A stretch of DNA of 64,000 nucleotides from the NCBI GenBank assembly GCA_034509735.1, contig JACGWO010000006.1, positions 9,873,001 to 9,937,000 on the forward strand, given 5' to 3'. This DNA comes from Sesamum alatum (Eukaryota; Streptophyta; Magnoliopsida; Lamiales; Pedaliaceae). The notes beneath the pieces were generated by a model. That model saw nothing but the letters and a program-made list of their open reading frames with translations, was not told the origin of the DNA and made no database searches. A program made the position numbers and the translations under genes. Positions 21,792 through 34,063 of this stretch are shown here, one piece after another. Position 1 is the stretch's first letter; every line of letters starts with the position of its first letter.

Positions 21792-24700
21792 GTAAAGCAC
21801 TTGTAATTGCTTAATTGTTGTCATTATGTACGTTTGTCTATCTGGAGTAGTTGTTTAGTATCAATATGTGACAAATAAGGTGCTTATATTGTTTATATGG
21901 TCCAACACTTTCATAACGTTCTAGGTTTGTTTTCTTCTTATATGTGAGTCTCTTCTTGTCATTCAAAGTATGGTGTCTTGAAAATCTATTATCATACTGG
22001 CATTGCTTTTCTTGTAACATATTCATATTTCACTGAAATTTTGCTTGGGCAAATGCAGTAATCCTGAATCAATAATGTTTAGGTATCAGAGTTATCTCAT
22101 GTAACGAGCATTAGCTACTCTTCTAGTTATAAACATAAATACATGTCTTCGGCAATGTACTTTGGTTTAAATTGAAGAAGCCATGATACACTTGAACCCC
22201 GTTCTACAATTTACTAGGTTTTATTGTCAGTTATAATATGCCAGTCTTTTCACGAATATAATTTTGTTGGAATTGAAGAAGCCATGACACACTTGAACCC
22301 CTTTGTATAATATGGTAGGTTTTATTGTCAGTGATTCACATCTTCCATGGGATCCCAGTGATTAAGTATGCCTTATACCCATAAAGTTATGCATTATTGT
22401 TATGATTAGTGAATTGGGTTCGTTCATCATTTTGTGTATATCTATATGCAGAATTGCGAAGAGCATTGCTATGGAACCCCGGAGTTCTCTGCTAAAAGAA
22501 ATACGAAAGGCGAAGGAGAAAAAAATTATTAGAAAGCAAAATATAGAAAGAAAGGAGAAAAATATTAAAAAACTATTTGATAGAAAAAAGAGTCGAAAGA
22601 GAAATGATGCAGGATTAATGACATGCTTCAAATTTTTGGTAAAGGTATCATATCAATTTTATATTGATTATGCTTCTGTTTCCTTAGCATCTTTGGTTTT
22701 TTAATATTTGGTTCCATGGTTACTCAGTCTCTTAAATCGACGCTTTTCTTGATTTAGGTTGGCGCGCAATGGTTGAGAATTTATTGTCACTTTCCCAAGA
22801 GCTTATCACTTGGGGTTCATTCATGGTAAAGCACTTGTAATTGCTTAATAGCTGTCAATATTTACGTTGCTCTATCTGGAGTAGTTGTTTAGTATCAATA
22901 TGTGACAAATAAGGTGCTTACTTTGTTTATATGGTCCAGTGGTTTTATTATGTTCTCGGTTTCTTTTCTTCTTATATGTGAGTCTCTTCTTGTCATTGAA
23001 AGAATAGCATCTTGAAAATTTGTTATTAGACTTGCATTGCTTTTCTTGTAACTTATTCATATTTCAACTAAATTTTGCTTGGACAAATGCAGTAATCCTG
23101 AATAGGTAATGTCTAGGAATCAGATTTATCTCATACAACAAACATTAGCTACTCTTAAATCGATGCTTTTTTTGATTTAGGCTGGCGCGCAATGGTTGAG
23201 AATTTATTGTTACTTTCCCGAGAGCTTATCACTCGGGGTTCATTCATAGTAAAACACTTGTAATTGCTTAATAGCTATCTATATTTACGTTGCTTTTTCT
23301 GGAGTAGTTGTTTAGTATCAATATGTGACAAATGAGGTGCTTATTTTGTTTAGATGGTCCAACGCTTTCATTATCTTCTAGGTTTTTTTTTTTCTTATAT
23401 GTAAGTCTCTTCTTTCAATCAAAGAATGAAAATTTATTAATTTACAGGCATTGCTTTTCTTTTGACTTATTCATATTTCAATGAAATGCATGGGTAAATG
23501 TAGTAATCGTGAATCAATAAAATCTAGGAATCAGATTTATCTCCTACAACAAGCATTAGCTACTCTTCAAGTTATAAACATAAATACATGTCTAGTCTTT
23601 TCACCAAAGTACTCTGGTTTAAATTGAAGTAGCCATGATACACTTTAATCGCGTTCTACAATTTACTAGGTTTTATTGTTGGTGTTAATATGCTGGTCTT
23701 TTCACCAATAATTTTGTTGGAATTGAAGAAGCCATGATACACTTGAACCCCTATGTATAAAATGGTAGGCTTTATTGCCAGTGATTCACATCCTCCATGG
23801 GATCCCAGTTTTAAGTATGCCATATATGCATAACCTCACACACGCGCATAAAGTTATGCATTATTGTTTTGATAATGGAATTGGGTTCGTTCATCATTTT
23901 GTGTATATTTATATGCAGAGCTACGGAGAGCATTGCTATGGAACCCCGGAGTTCTCGGCTAAAAGATAGACGAAAGACGGACGAGAAAAAAAAATATCGA
24001 AAAGCAAAATATAGAAAGAAAGGAGGAGAAAAAAATATTAAAAAACTATTTGATAGAAAAAAAAGGCGAAAGAGCAAAAATGATTAAACAACTATCTTTT
24101 CAGTACATGACGCAGATTAATGACATGCTTCAAATTCTTGGGAAAGGTATCATATCATTTTTATATTGATTAGCCTTCTGTTTCCTTTAGCATCTTTGGT
24201 TTTTGAATATTTTGTTGCATGGCAACTAAATCTCTTAAATCGATGCTTTTTTTGATTTAGGCTGGCGCGCAATGGTTTAGAATTTATTGTCACTTTCCCA
24301 AGAGCTTATAACTCGGGGTTCATTCATGGTATAGCACTTGTAATTGCTTAATAGCTGTCAATATTTACGCAGCTCTGTCTGGAGTAGTTTAGTATCAATA
24401 TGTGACAAATAAGGTTCTTAATTTATATAGATGGTCCAATGCTTTCATTATGTTCTAGGTTTTTTTTCTTCTTATATGTAAGTCTCTTCATTCATTCAAA
24501 GAATGAAAATTTATTAATTTACAGGCATTGCTTTTCTTTTGACTTATTCATATTTCAATGAAATTTTGCATGGGTAAATGTAGTAATCATGAATCAATAA
24601 AATCTAGGAATCAGATTTATCTCCTACAACAAGCATTAGCTACTCTTCTAGTTATAAACATAAATACATGTCGAGTCTTTTCACCAAAGTACTTTGGTTT

Positions 24701-27382
24701 AAATTGAAGTAGCCATGATACACTTTAACCCCGTTCTACAATTTGCTAGGTTTTATTGTTGGTGTTAATATGCTGGTCTTTTCACAAATATAATTTTGTT
24801 GGAATTGAAAAAGCCATGATTGAACCCCTATGTATAAAATGGTAGGCATTATTGCCAGTGATTCACATCCTCCATGGGATCCCAGTTATTAAGTATGCCA
24901 TATATGCATAACATCACATACACGCATAACATTATGCATTATTGTTATGATAAGGGAATTGGGTTCGTTCATCATTTTGTGTATATTTATATGCAGAGCT
25001 GCGGAGAGCATTGCTATGGAACCCCGGAGTTCTCGGCTAAAAGACAGACGAAAGACGGAGGAGAAAAAAATTATTGAAAAGAAAAATATAGAAAGAATGG
25101 AGGAGAAAAAAATATTAAAAAACTGTTTGATAGAAAAAAAAAAAAAAGGTAAAGAGCAAAAATGATTAAACAACTATCTTTTCAGTACATGACACAAATT
25201 AATGACATGCTTCAAATTCTTGGGAAAGGTATCATATCATTTTTATATTGATTAGCCTTCTGTTTTCTTTAGCATCTTTGTTTTTGAATATTTTGTTGCA
25301 TGGTAACTAAATCTCTTAAGTCGATGCTTTTTTTTATTTAGGCTGGCGCGCAATGGTTTAGAATTTATTGTCACTTTCCCAAGAGCTTATAACTCAGGGT
25401 TCATTCATGGTATAGCACTTGTAATTGCTTAATAGCTGTCAATATTTACGCTGCTCTGTCGGAGTAGTTGTTTAGTGTCAATATGTGACAAATAAGGTGC
25501 TTAATTTATATAGATGGTCCAATGCTTTCATTATGTTCTAGGTTTTTTTTCTTCTTATATGTAAGTCTCGTCTTCATTCAAAGAATGAAAATTTATTAAT
25601 TTACAGGCATTGCTTTTCTTTTGACTTATTCATATTTCAATGAAATTTTGCATGGGTAAATGTAGTAATCGTGAATCAATAAAATCTAGGAATCAGATTT
25701 ATCTCCTACAACAAGCATTAGCTACTTATCTAGTTATAAGCATAAATACATGTCTAGTCTTTTCACCAAAGTACTTTGGTTAAAATTGAAGTAGCCATGA
25801 TACACTTGAACCCCGTTCTACAATTTGCTAGGTTTTGTTGTTGGTGTTAATACGGTAGTCTTTTCACAAATATAATTTTGTTGGAATTGAAGAAGCCATG
25901 ATGCTCTTGAACCCCTATGTATTAAATGGTAGGCTTTATTGCCAGTGATTCACATCCTACATGGGATCCCAGTTATTTAGTATGCCATATATGCATAACA
26001 TTACATATATGCATAAAGTTATGCATTATTGTTATGATAATGGAATTGGGTTCGTTCGTCATTTTGTGTATATTTATATGCAGAGCTGCGGAGAGCATTG
26101 CTATGGAACCCCGGAATTCTCGGCTGAAAGATACAAGAAAGACGAAGGAGAAAAAAATTATTGAAAATCCAAAAATAGAAAGAAAAGAGGAGAAAAAAAA
26201 TTAAAAAAAACATTTGATAGAAAAAAAGGCGAAAGAGTCTAAATGATTAAGAAACTATCTTTTTAGGACATGACGCAGGTTAATGACATGCTTCAAATTG
26301 TTGGGAGAGGTATCGTATCATTTTTATATTGATTAGCCTTTTGTTTCTTAGCATCTTTGGTTTTTGAATATTTGGTTGCATGGTAACTCAGTCTCTAAAA
26401 TCGATGCTTTTTTTTATTTAGGCTGGCGCGCAATGGTTGAGAATTTATTGTCACTTTCCCAAGAGCTCATCGCTCGGGGTTCATTCATGGTAAAGCACTT
26501 GTAATTGTTTAATAGCTGTCAATATTTACGTTGCTCTGTCTGGAGTAGTTGTTTAATATCAGTATGTGACAAATAAGGTGCTTATTTTGTTTAGATGGTC
26601 CAACGCTTTCATTATGTTCTAGGTTTTTTTTCTTCTTATATGTAAGTCTCGTCTTCATTCAAAGAATGAAAATTTATTAATTTACAGGCATTGCTTTTAT
26701 TTTGACTTATTCATATTTCAATGAAATTTTGCATGGGTAAATGTAGTAATCGTGAATCAATGAAATCTACGAATTAGATTTATCTCCTACGACAAGCATT
26801 AGCTACTCTTCTAGTTATAAGCATAAATACATGTCTAGTCTTTTCACCAAAGCACTTTGGTTAAAATTGAAGTAGCCATGATACACTTGAACCCTGTTCT
26901 ACAGTTTGCTAGGTTTTATTGTTGGTGTTAATACGCTAGTGTTTTCACAAATATAATTTTGTTGGAATTGAAGAAGCCATGATACTCTTGAACCCCTATC
27001 TATAAAATAATAGGCTTTATTACCAGTGATTCACATCCTCCATGGGATCCCAGTTATTAAGTAAGCCATATATGCATAACATTACATATATGCATAAAGT
27101 TATGCATTATTGTTATGATAAGGGAATTAGGTTTGTTCATCATTTTCTGTATATTTATATGCAGAGCTGCGGAGAGCATTGCTATGGAACCCCGGAGTTC
27201 TCGGCTGAATGATACAAGAAAGACGAAGGAGAAAAAAATTATTGAAAATCCAAAAATAGAAAGAAAGGAGAAGGAGAAAAAAATATTAAAAAACCATTTG
27301 ATTGAAAGAAAAAAAAGGCGAAAGAGTCAAAATGATTAAAAAACTATCTTTTTAGGACTTGACGCAGATTAATGACATGGCA

Positions 27383-28857
27383 CAAATTGTTGGGAAAGGT
27401 ATCATATCATTTTATATTGATTAGCCTTCTGTTTCCTTTAGCATCTTTGGTTGCATGGTAACTCAGTCTCTAAAATTGATGCTTTTTTTTTTTTTTTTTT
27501 TTTATTTAGGCTGGCGCACAATGGGTGAGAATTTATTGTCACTTTCCCAAGCGCTTATTGCTCGGGGTTCATTCATGGTAAAGCACTTGTAATTGCTTAA
27601 TAGCTGTCAATATTTACGTTGCTCTGTCTGGAGTAGTTGTTTAGTATCAGTATGTGGCAAATAAGGTGCTTATTTTGTTTAGATGGTCCAACGCTTTCAT
27701 TATGTTCTAGGTTTTTTTCTTCTTATATGTAAGTCTCTTCTTTCATTCAAAGAATGAAAATTTATTAAATTACAGGCATTGCTTTTCCTTTGACTTATTC
27801 ATATTTCAATGAAATTTTGCATGGGTAAATGTAGTAATCGTGAATCAATAAAATCTAGGAATCAGATTTATCTCCTACAACAAGCATTAGCTACTCTTCT
27901 AGTTATAAGCAAAAATACATGTCTAGTCTCTTCACCAAAGTACTTTGGTTAAAATTGAAGTAGCCATGATACAATTGAACCCCGTTCTACAATTTGCTAG
28001 GTTTTGTTGTTGGTGTTAATACGCTAGTCTTTTCACAAATATAATTTTGTTGGAATTGAAGAAGCAATGATACTCTTGAACCCCTATGTATAAAATGGTA
28101 GGCTTTATTGCCAGTGATTCAAATTGTTGGGAAAGGTATCATATCATTTTATATTGATTAGCCTTCTGTTTCCTTTAGCATCTTTGGTTGCATGGTAACT
28201 CAGTCTCTAAAATTGATGCTTTTTTTTTTTTTTTTTTTTTATTTAGGCTGGCGCACAATGGGTGAGAATTTATTTTCACTTTCCCAAGCGCTTATTGCTC
28301 GGGGTTCATTCATGGTAAAGCACTTGTAATTGCTTAATAGCTGTCAATATTTACGTTGCTCTGTCTGGAGTAGTTGTTTAGTATCAGTATGTGGCAAATA
28401 AGGTGCTTATTTTGTTTAGATGGTCCAACGCTTTCATTATGTTCTAGGTTTTTTTCTTCTTATATGTAAGTCTCTTCTTTCATTCAAAGAATGAAAATTT
28501 ATTAAATTACAGGCATTGCTTTTCCTTTGACTTATTCATATTTCAATGAAATTTTGCATGGGTAAATGTAGTAATCGTGAATCAATAAAATCTAGGAATC
28601 AGATTTATCTCCTACAACAAGCATTAGCTACTCTTCTAGTTATAAGCAAAAATACATGTCTAGTCTCTTCACCAAAGTACTTTGGTTAAAATTGAAGTAG
28701 CCATGATACAATTGAACCCCGTTCTACAATTTGCTAGGTTTTGTTGTTGGTGTTAATACGCTAGTCTTTTCACAAATATAATTTTGTTGGAATTGAAGAA
28801 GCAATGATACTCTTGAACCCCTATGTATAAAATGGTAGGCTTTATTGCCAGTGATTC
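27383..28857 (+). repeat. Near-identical 737-bp tandem duplication inside the array
   Basis: 27383-28120 and 28120-28857 both run from CAAATTGTTGGGAAAGG to TTATTGCCAGTGATTC. By eye they differ at one base (TTTATTGTCAC versus TTTATTTTCAC) and share a 21-T run. The junction at 28116-28122 joins GTGATTC directly to AAATTGTTGG, skipping exon A. It is by far the youngest event in the array. Confidence 0.9.
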
Positions 28858-31800
28858 ACATCCTCCATGGGATCCCAGTTATTAAGTATGCCATATATGC
28901 ATAACATTACATATATGCATAAAGTTATGCATTATTGTTATGATAATGGAATTGGGTTCGTTCGTCATCTTGTGTATATTTATATGCAGAGATGCGGAGA
29001 GCATTGCTATGGAACCCCGGAGTTCTCGGCTGAATGATACAAGAAAGACGAAGGAGAAAAAAATTATTGAAAATCCAAAAATAGAAAGAAAGGAGAAGGA
29101 GAAAAAAATATTAAAAAACCATTTGATAGAAAAAAAAAGGCGAAAGAGTCAAAATGATTAAAAAACTATCTTTTTAGGACATGACGCAGATTGATGACAT
29201 GCTTCAAATTGTTGGGAAAGGTATCATATCATTTTTATATTGATTAGCCTTCTGTTTCCTTTAGCATCTTTGGTTGCATGGTAACTCAGTCTCTAAAATC
29301 GATGCTTTTTTTTATTTAGGCTGGCGCGCAATGGTTGAGAATTTATTGCACTTTCCCAAGACCTTATCGCTCGGGGTTCATTCATGGTAAAGCACTTGTA
29401 ATTGCGTAATAGCTGTCAATATTTACGTTGCTCTGTCTGGAGTAGTTGTTTAGTATTAGTAGTGACAAATAAGGTGCTTAGTTTGTTTAGATGATCCAAC
29501 GCTTTCATTATGTTCTAGGTTTTTTTTTCTTCTTATAAGTAAGTTTCTTCTTTCATTCAAAGAATGAAAATTTATTCATTTACAGGCATTGCTTTTCTTT
29601 TGACTTATTCATAATTCAATGAAATTTTGCATGGGTAAATGTAGTAATCGTGAATCAATAAAATCCAGGAATCAGATTTATCTCCTACAACAAGCATTAG
29701 TTACTCTTCTAGTTATAAGCATGAATACATGTCTAGTCTTTTCACCAAAGTACTTTGGTTAAAATTGAAGTAGCCATGATACACTTGAACCCCATTCTAC
29801 AATTTGCTAGGTTTTATTGTCAGTGATAGTCTTTTCACGAATATAATTTTGTTGGCATTGAAGAAACCAAGATACACTTGAACATCTTTGTATAATATGG
29901 AGGTTTTATTGTCAGTGATTCACATCCTCTATGGTATGGGAATTATTAAGTATGCCATATATGCATAACATTACATATTCGCATGAAGTTATGCATTATT
30001 TTTATGATAAGTGAATTAGGTTCGTTCATCATTTTGTGTATGTTTATATGCAGAGTTGCGAAGAGCATTGCTGTGGAACCCTGGAGTTCTCTTCTAAAAG
30101 ATAGAAGAAAGGCGAAGGAGAAAAAGAAATATTAAAAAGCAAATAACAGAAAGAAAGGAGAAGGAGCAAAAACTATTAAAAAACTATTTGATAGAAAAAA
30201 AAAAAAGGCGAAACAGAAAAAATGATTAAAAAACTATGTTTTCAGGACATGACGCAGATTAATGACATGCTTCAACTTCTTGGGGAAGTTATCATATCAT
30301 TCTTATATTGATTAGGCTTCTATTTCCTTTAACATCTTTGGTTTTATAATATTTGGTTGCATGGTAACTCTGTCTCTTAAATCGATGCTTTTCTTGATTT
30401 AGGCTGGCGCGCATTGCTTGAGAATTATTGTCACTTTCCCAAGAGCTTATCACTCGGGCTTCATTCATGGTAAAGCACGTGTAATTATTTAACTCCTGTC
30501 AATCTTTAGGTTGATCTATCTGCAGAAGTTATTTAATATCAAATATGTGACAAATAAGGTGCTTATTTTGTTTATATGGTCCAGCAGTTTCATTATGTTC
30601 TCGGTTTGTTTTCTTTTTATATGTGTCTCTTCTTGTCATTCAAAGAATAGTGTCTTGAAAATTTATTATTTGACTGGCATTCTTTTCTTGTAACTTATTC
30701 ATATTTCAACTGAATTTTGCTTGGACAAATGCATTAATCCTGAATCAATAATGTCTAGGAATCAGTTTATCTCATTTAACGTGCATTAGCTACTCTTCTA
30801 GTTATGAACATAAATACATGTCTAGTCTTTTCACCAATGTACTTTGGTTTAAATTGAAGAAGCCATGATACACTTGAACCCTGTTCTACAATTTGCTAGG
30901 TTTTATTGTTGGTGTTAATATGCTAGTCTTTTCACAAATATAATTTTGTTGGCATTGAAGAAGCAATGATACACTTGAACCCCTATAAAATGGTGGGATC
31001 CCAGTTATTAAGTATGCCATATATGCATAACATCACACATATGCATAAAGTTATGCATTACTGTTATGATAAGTGAATTGGGTTCGTTCATCATTTTGTA
31101 TCTATTTATATGCAGAGTTGCGCTGAGTATTGCATAACTTTATGGAACCCCGGAGTTCTCTGCGAAAAGATAGAAGAAAGGCGAAGGATAAAAAAATCAT
31201 TAAAAAGCAAAAGGTAGAAAGAAAGGAGAAAGAGAAAAAAATATTAAAAAACTATTTGATAGAAAAAAAAAAGGCGAAAGAGAAAAAATGATTGAAAAAA
31301 CTATCTTTTCAGGACATGATGCTGATTAATGACATGCTTCAAATTTTTAGGTAAGGTATCCTATCATTTTTATATTGATTAGCCTTCGTTTTCCTTTAGC
31401 ATCTTATGTTTTTTAATATTTGGTTGCATGGTAACTCAGTCTCTTAAATCAATGCTTTTCTTGATTTAGGCTGGCGCGCGATACTTGAGAATTTATTGTC
31501 ACATTCCCAAGACCTTATAACTCGGGGTTCATTCATGGTAAAGCACTTGTAATTGCTTAATTGTTGTCATTATGTACGTTTATCTATCTGGAGTAGTTGT
31601 TTAGTATCAATATGTGACAAATAAGGTGCTTATTTTGTTTATATGGTCCAACACTTCCATTATGTTCTAGGTTTGTTTTCTTCTTATATGTGAGTCTCTT
31701 CTTGTCATTCAAAGTATGGTGGCTTGAAAACCTATTATCTTACTGATATTGCTTTTCTTGTAACTTATTCGTATTTCAATGAAATTTTGCTTGGGTAAAT

Positions 31801-32044
31801 GCAGTAATCCTGAATCAATGATGTCTAGGTATTAGATTTATCTTATGTAACGAGCATTTGGTTGAAATTGAAGAATTCATGATACACTTGAACCCCGTTC
31901 TACAATTTGCTAGGTTTTATTGTCAGGGATAATATGCTAGTCTTTTCACGAATATAATTTTGTTTGAATTGAAGAAGTCTTCATACACTTGAACCTCTTT
32001 ATATAATATAGTAGGTTTTGTTGTCAGTGATTCACATCCTCCAT

Positions 32045-32260
32045 GGTGACACGGCAAGGTCTTACATAGTGGTTCTTTTTGTCGTACTTGTTGAAATGAA
32101 TAATTGTTGCTATATTAATTTAAATAGTGATGAAGAAAATTACTGATATGTCCTGTTTCCTATTTTTAACTTATCATATTTGATTGGGAGTAACTCTTCA
32201 GTCGATGTATTTACAATATCTCACCAAAAGCTCAGACAGGAGTTCTGGATGGGAAGTTGG
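32045..32260 (+). repeat. Direct repeat with 39542-39743
   Basis: Shared words are GGTGAC-C-GCAAGGTCTTA, AAAATTACTG-ATGTCC, TTTTTAACTTATCATATTTG, TCAGTCGATG and CACCAAAAGCTCAG. The last part reads in both copies as (S)VDGF.ISHQKL, an exon-like piece of unknown identity. It marks the right edge of the array. Confidence 0.8.
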
Positions 32261-32472
32261 GTGAATTTTTGGTGCCTTTACACAAATTGTATCACATTTC
32301 CCTTACATTTTTTGTTGATAGATGAGTATGTGGATAGGAAATTTTCTCTTGTTTGCATAGAGTATTAGTGCAAGAAGTCTGACATACATTTCTGGTTAAG
32401 TGTTTTGGTTCACCTTTTTTATGTTCTGAATATATGTAAATCTATGTTTTTTTGTTTTTTTTCCTTGTCTAG

Positions 32473-34063
32473 CCAAATTTTCAAAGGTACCCACGACCTG
32501 AGAAAGAATATCAGTCGTTTCCCTTATATACAATGACGGATCACTTGATTTGGTAAGATTCCCATTTGTTATTTCCAAGTTTTCTGAGAAGCAACTATTT
32601 TGTCCATAGTTTGGTGCTTTGACTGCAGTTTATCACTTAGATGGTGGAACTTTTTCCATTTTCTTTTGATAGATGCGCAAGGACAAGGAAGAAGTAGAAG
32701 TGTGGTTAAGCGGGCTTAAGGCATTGATTTCACGTAGTTATCAGCGTACATGGAGAACAGAATCAAGAAGTGATGGAATTTCATCTGGAGCTAATAGTCC
32801 CAGAACATACACAAGAAGAAGTTCTCCACTTCACTCCCCATTTGGAAGTGGCAATGGCTTGCAGAAGTGTATTGCTTTTAAATTTTCCTCACTCACAAGC
32901 ATAGCCATATGTCTCTCTTTTCAGATAAATGGGCCGAAACTCTGTATAAGCTCATATTCATCTTGAAATTTTTTAAACTTGAAATAAATCATTCATCACT
33001 TCAGCAGGATGCTTCTGAACTTTGTCTCCTGCCTCCATAGCCCTTATGAAAGTTCTCCTAAAAATGGTCTGGATAAGGCATTTTCAGATGTGATATTGTA
33101 CTCGGTGCCTCCCAAGGGTTTCTTTCCTTCAGATTCTGCCAGTGGTTCTGTCCATTCTGTGCGTCTGGATGTTCAGATAGCTTACATGGTCAGATTAAAG
33201 GAATAGGAATAGATGCCTTTAGAGTAAGCCTTTCTAGTGTTGTAAGATCATCAAGTCAAGGTTCCGGTCATGATGATGGTGATGCCTTGGGGAATGTTTT
33301 CATTTGGGGAGAAGGTATTGGCGATGGTGTTATGGGTGGCGGACCACACAGAGTTGGAAGTAGTGTAGGTATCAAAATGGATGCATTGTTGCCCAAGGCA
33401 TTGGAATCTGCATTTGTATTAGATGTTCAGAACATAGCTTGTGGTGGACGACATGCTGCCCCAGTGACCAAACAAGGAGAGATATTCTCTCGGGGTGAGG
33501 AGTCAGGAGGTAGACTTGGTCATCGTTAAGATGCTGATGTCTTGCATCCGAAGCTAATTGACGCACTCAGCAATACAAACATTGAGCTTGTTGCGTGTGG
33601 TGAATATCATTCCTGTGCTGTCACACTTTCTTGAGATTTGTACACTTGGGGTGATGGTCATTTTGGTCTCCTAGGGCATGGGAATGAAGTGAGTCAGTGG
33701 GTGCCGAAAAGAGTAAAGGGGCAACTGGAGGGGATTCACGTTTCTTCAATTTCATGTGGGCGTTGGCATACTGCTGTCGTCACCTCTGCTGGGCAGTTGT
33801 TTACTTTTGGTGATGGAACTTTTGGAGTTCTTGGGCATGGAGGTAGGGAAAGTAGTTCAAAGCCTAGAGAAGTGGAATCGCTGAAGGGTCTCCGCACTGT
33901 GCGAGCAACCTGTGGTGTTTGGCATACTGCTGCAGTTGTTGAAGTTATGGTTTGGTGTTCTAGTTCCTGTAACTGTTCTAAGGGAAAAAATTTTACATGG
34001 GGAGATGGTGACAAAGGTCGACTTGGACATGGCGCTAAGGAATCAAAACTTGTTCCAACCTAG
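32473..34063 (+). pseudogene. PRAF: PRAF (PH-RCC1-FYVE) pseudogene, PH end and RCC1 repeats
   Basis: Three exons are legible. 32473-32552 encodes FQRYPRPEKEYQSF and then a frameshifted form of the PH-domain strand. 32673-32867 encodes RKDKEEVEVWLSGLKALISR and a Ser/Arg-rich linker ending GLQK. 33008-34063 encodes SPYESSPKNGLDKAFSDVIL, then RCC1 repeats with [53 protein letters not shown] and [10 protein letters not shown], ending [15 protein letters not shown]. In the intact family the PH domain binds phosphoinositides, the RCC1 propeller has been linked to small-GTPase exchange, and a FYVE finger follows. Lesions: a frameshift near 33163, TAA at 33527, TGA at 33632, and truncation right after VPT, where the segmental duplication begins. 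The first PH exon and everything beyond the middle of the propeller are missing. Confidence 0.95.

Larger units (their letters stand above)
20640..32050 (+). repeat. Tandem array of ~1.08-kb exon-bearing units
   Basis: Each full unit holds, in order: (1) a ~70-bp word ending TCAGTGATTCACATCCTCC; (2) the dyad ATGCATAAC...GTTATGCAT; (3) acceptor ATATGCAG and exon module AB, beginning at 21391, 22452, 23919, 24997, 26084, 27165, 28990, 30054 and 31116; (4) donor GTATCA; (5) acceptor TTTAG and a 68-nt exon C ending TCATTCATG|GTAAAG. Exon C occurs about 11 times (near 21724, 22759, 23182, 24263, 25343, 26423, 27511, 28247, 29320, 30403, 31470). Typical C-to-C spacing is 1067-1087 bp; shorter gaps (about 420 and 737) mark partial units. 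A duplicated ~120-bp word built on GCCATGATACACTTGAACCC lies within each unit. The outermost parts match 37.1-37.4 kb. Confidence 0.95.

Noticed and set aside
25018..25060. GTPEF in a second frame of exon A as a protein-kinase activation loop
   Set aside because: Only five residues match. The flanks (SCGEHCY, SAKR, then stop) do not fit any kinase, and the AMEPRSS frame is the longer one.
23775..26164. Short repeated proteins starting MPYMHN... in the array
   Set aside because: They read through the putative intron, the acceptor and into a non-conserved frame of exon A. Their repetition follows from the array.
20640..32050. CRISPR-like or centromeric satellite array
   Set aside because: Units are ~1.08 kb with conserved exon borders and variable introns. 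The size and structure fit neither CRISPR nor a typical 150-350-bp plant satellite.
33287..34063. Functional RCC1-type gene
   Set aside because: In-frame TAA and TGA, a frameshift, and truncation in mid-propeller. The frames at 33287-33529 and 33638-34063 are pieces of one pseudogene.
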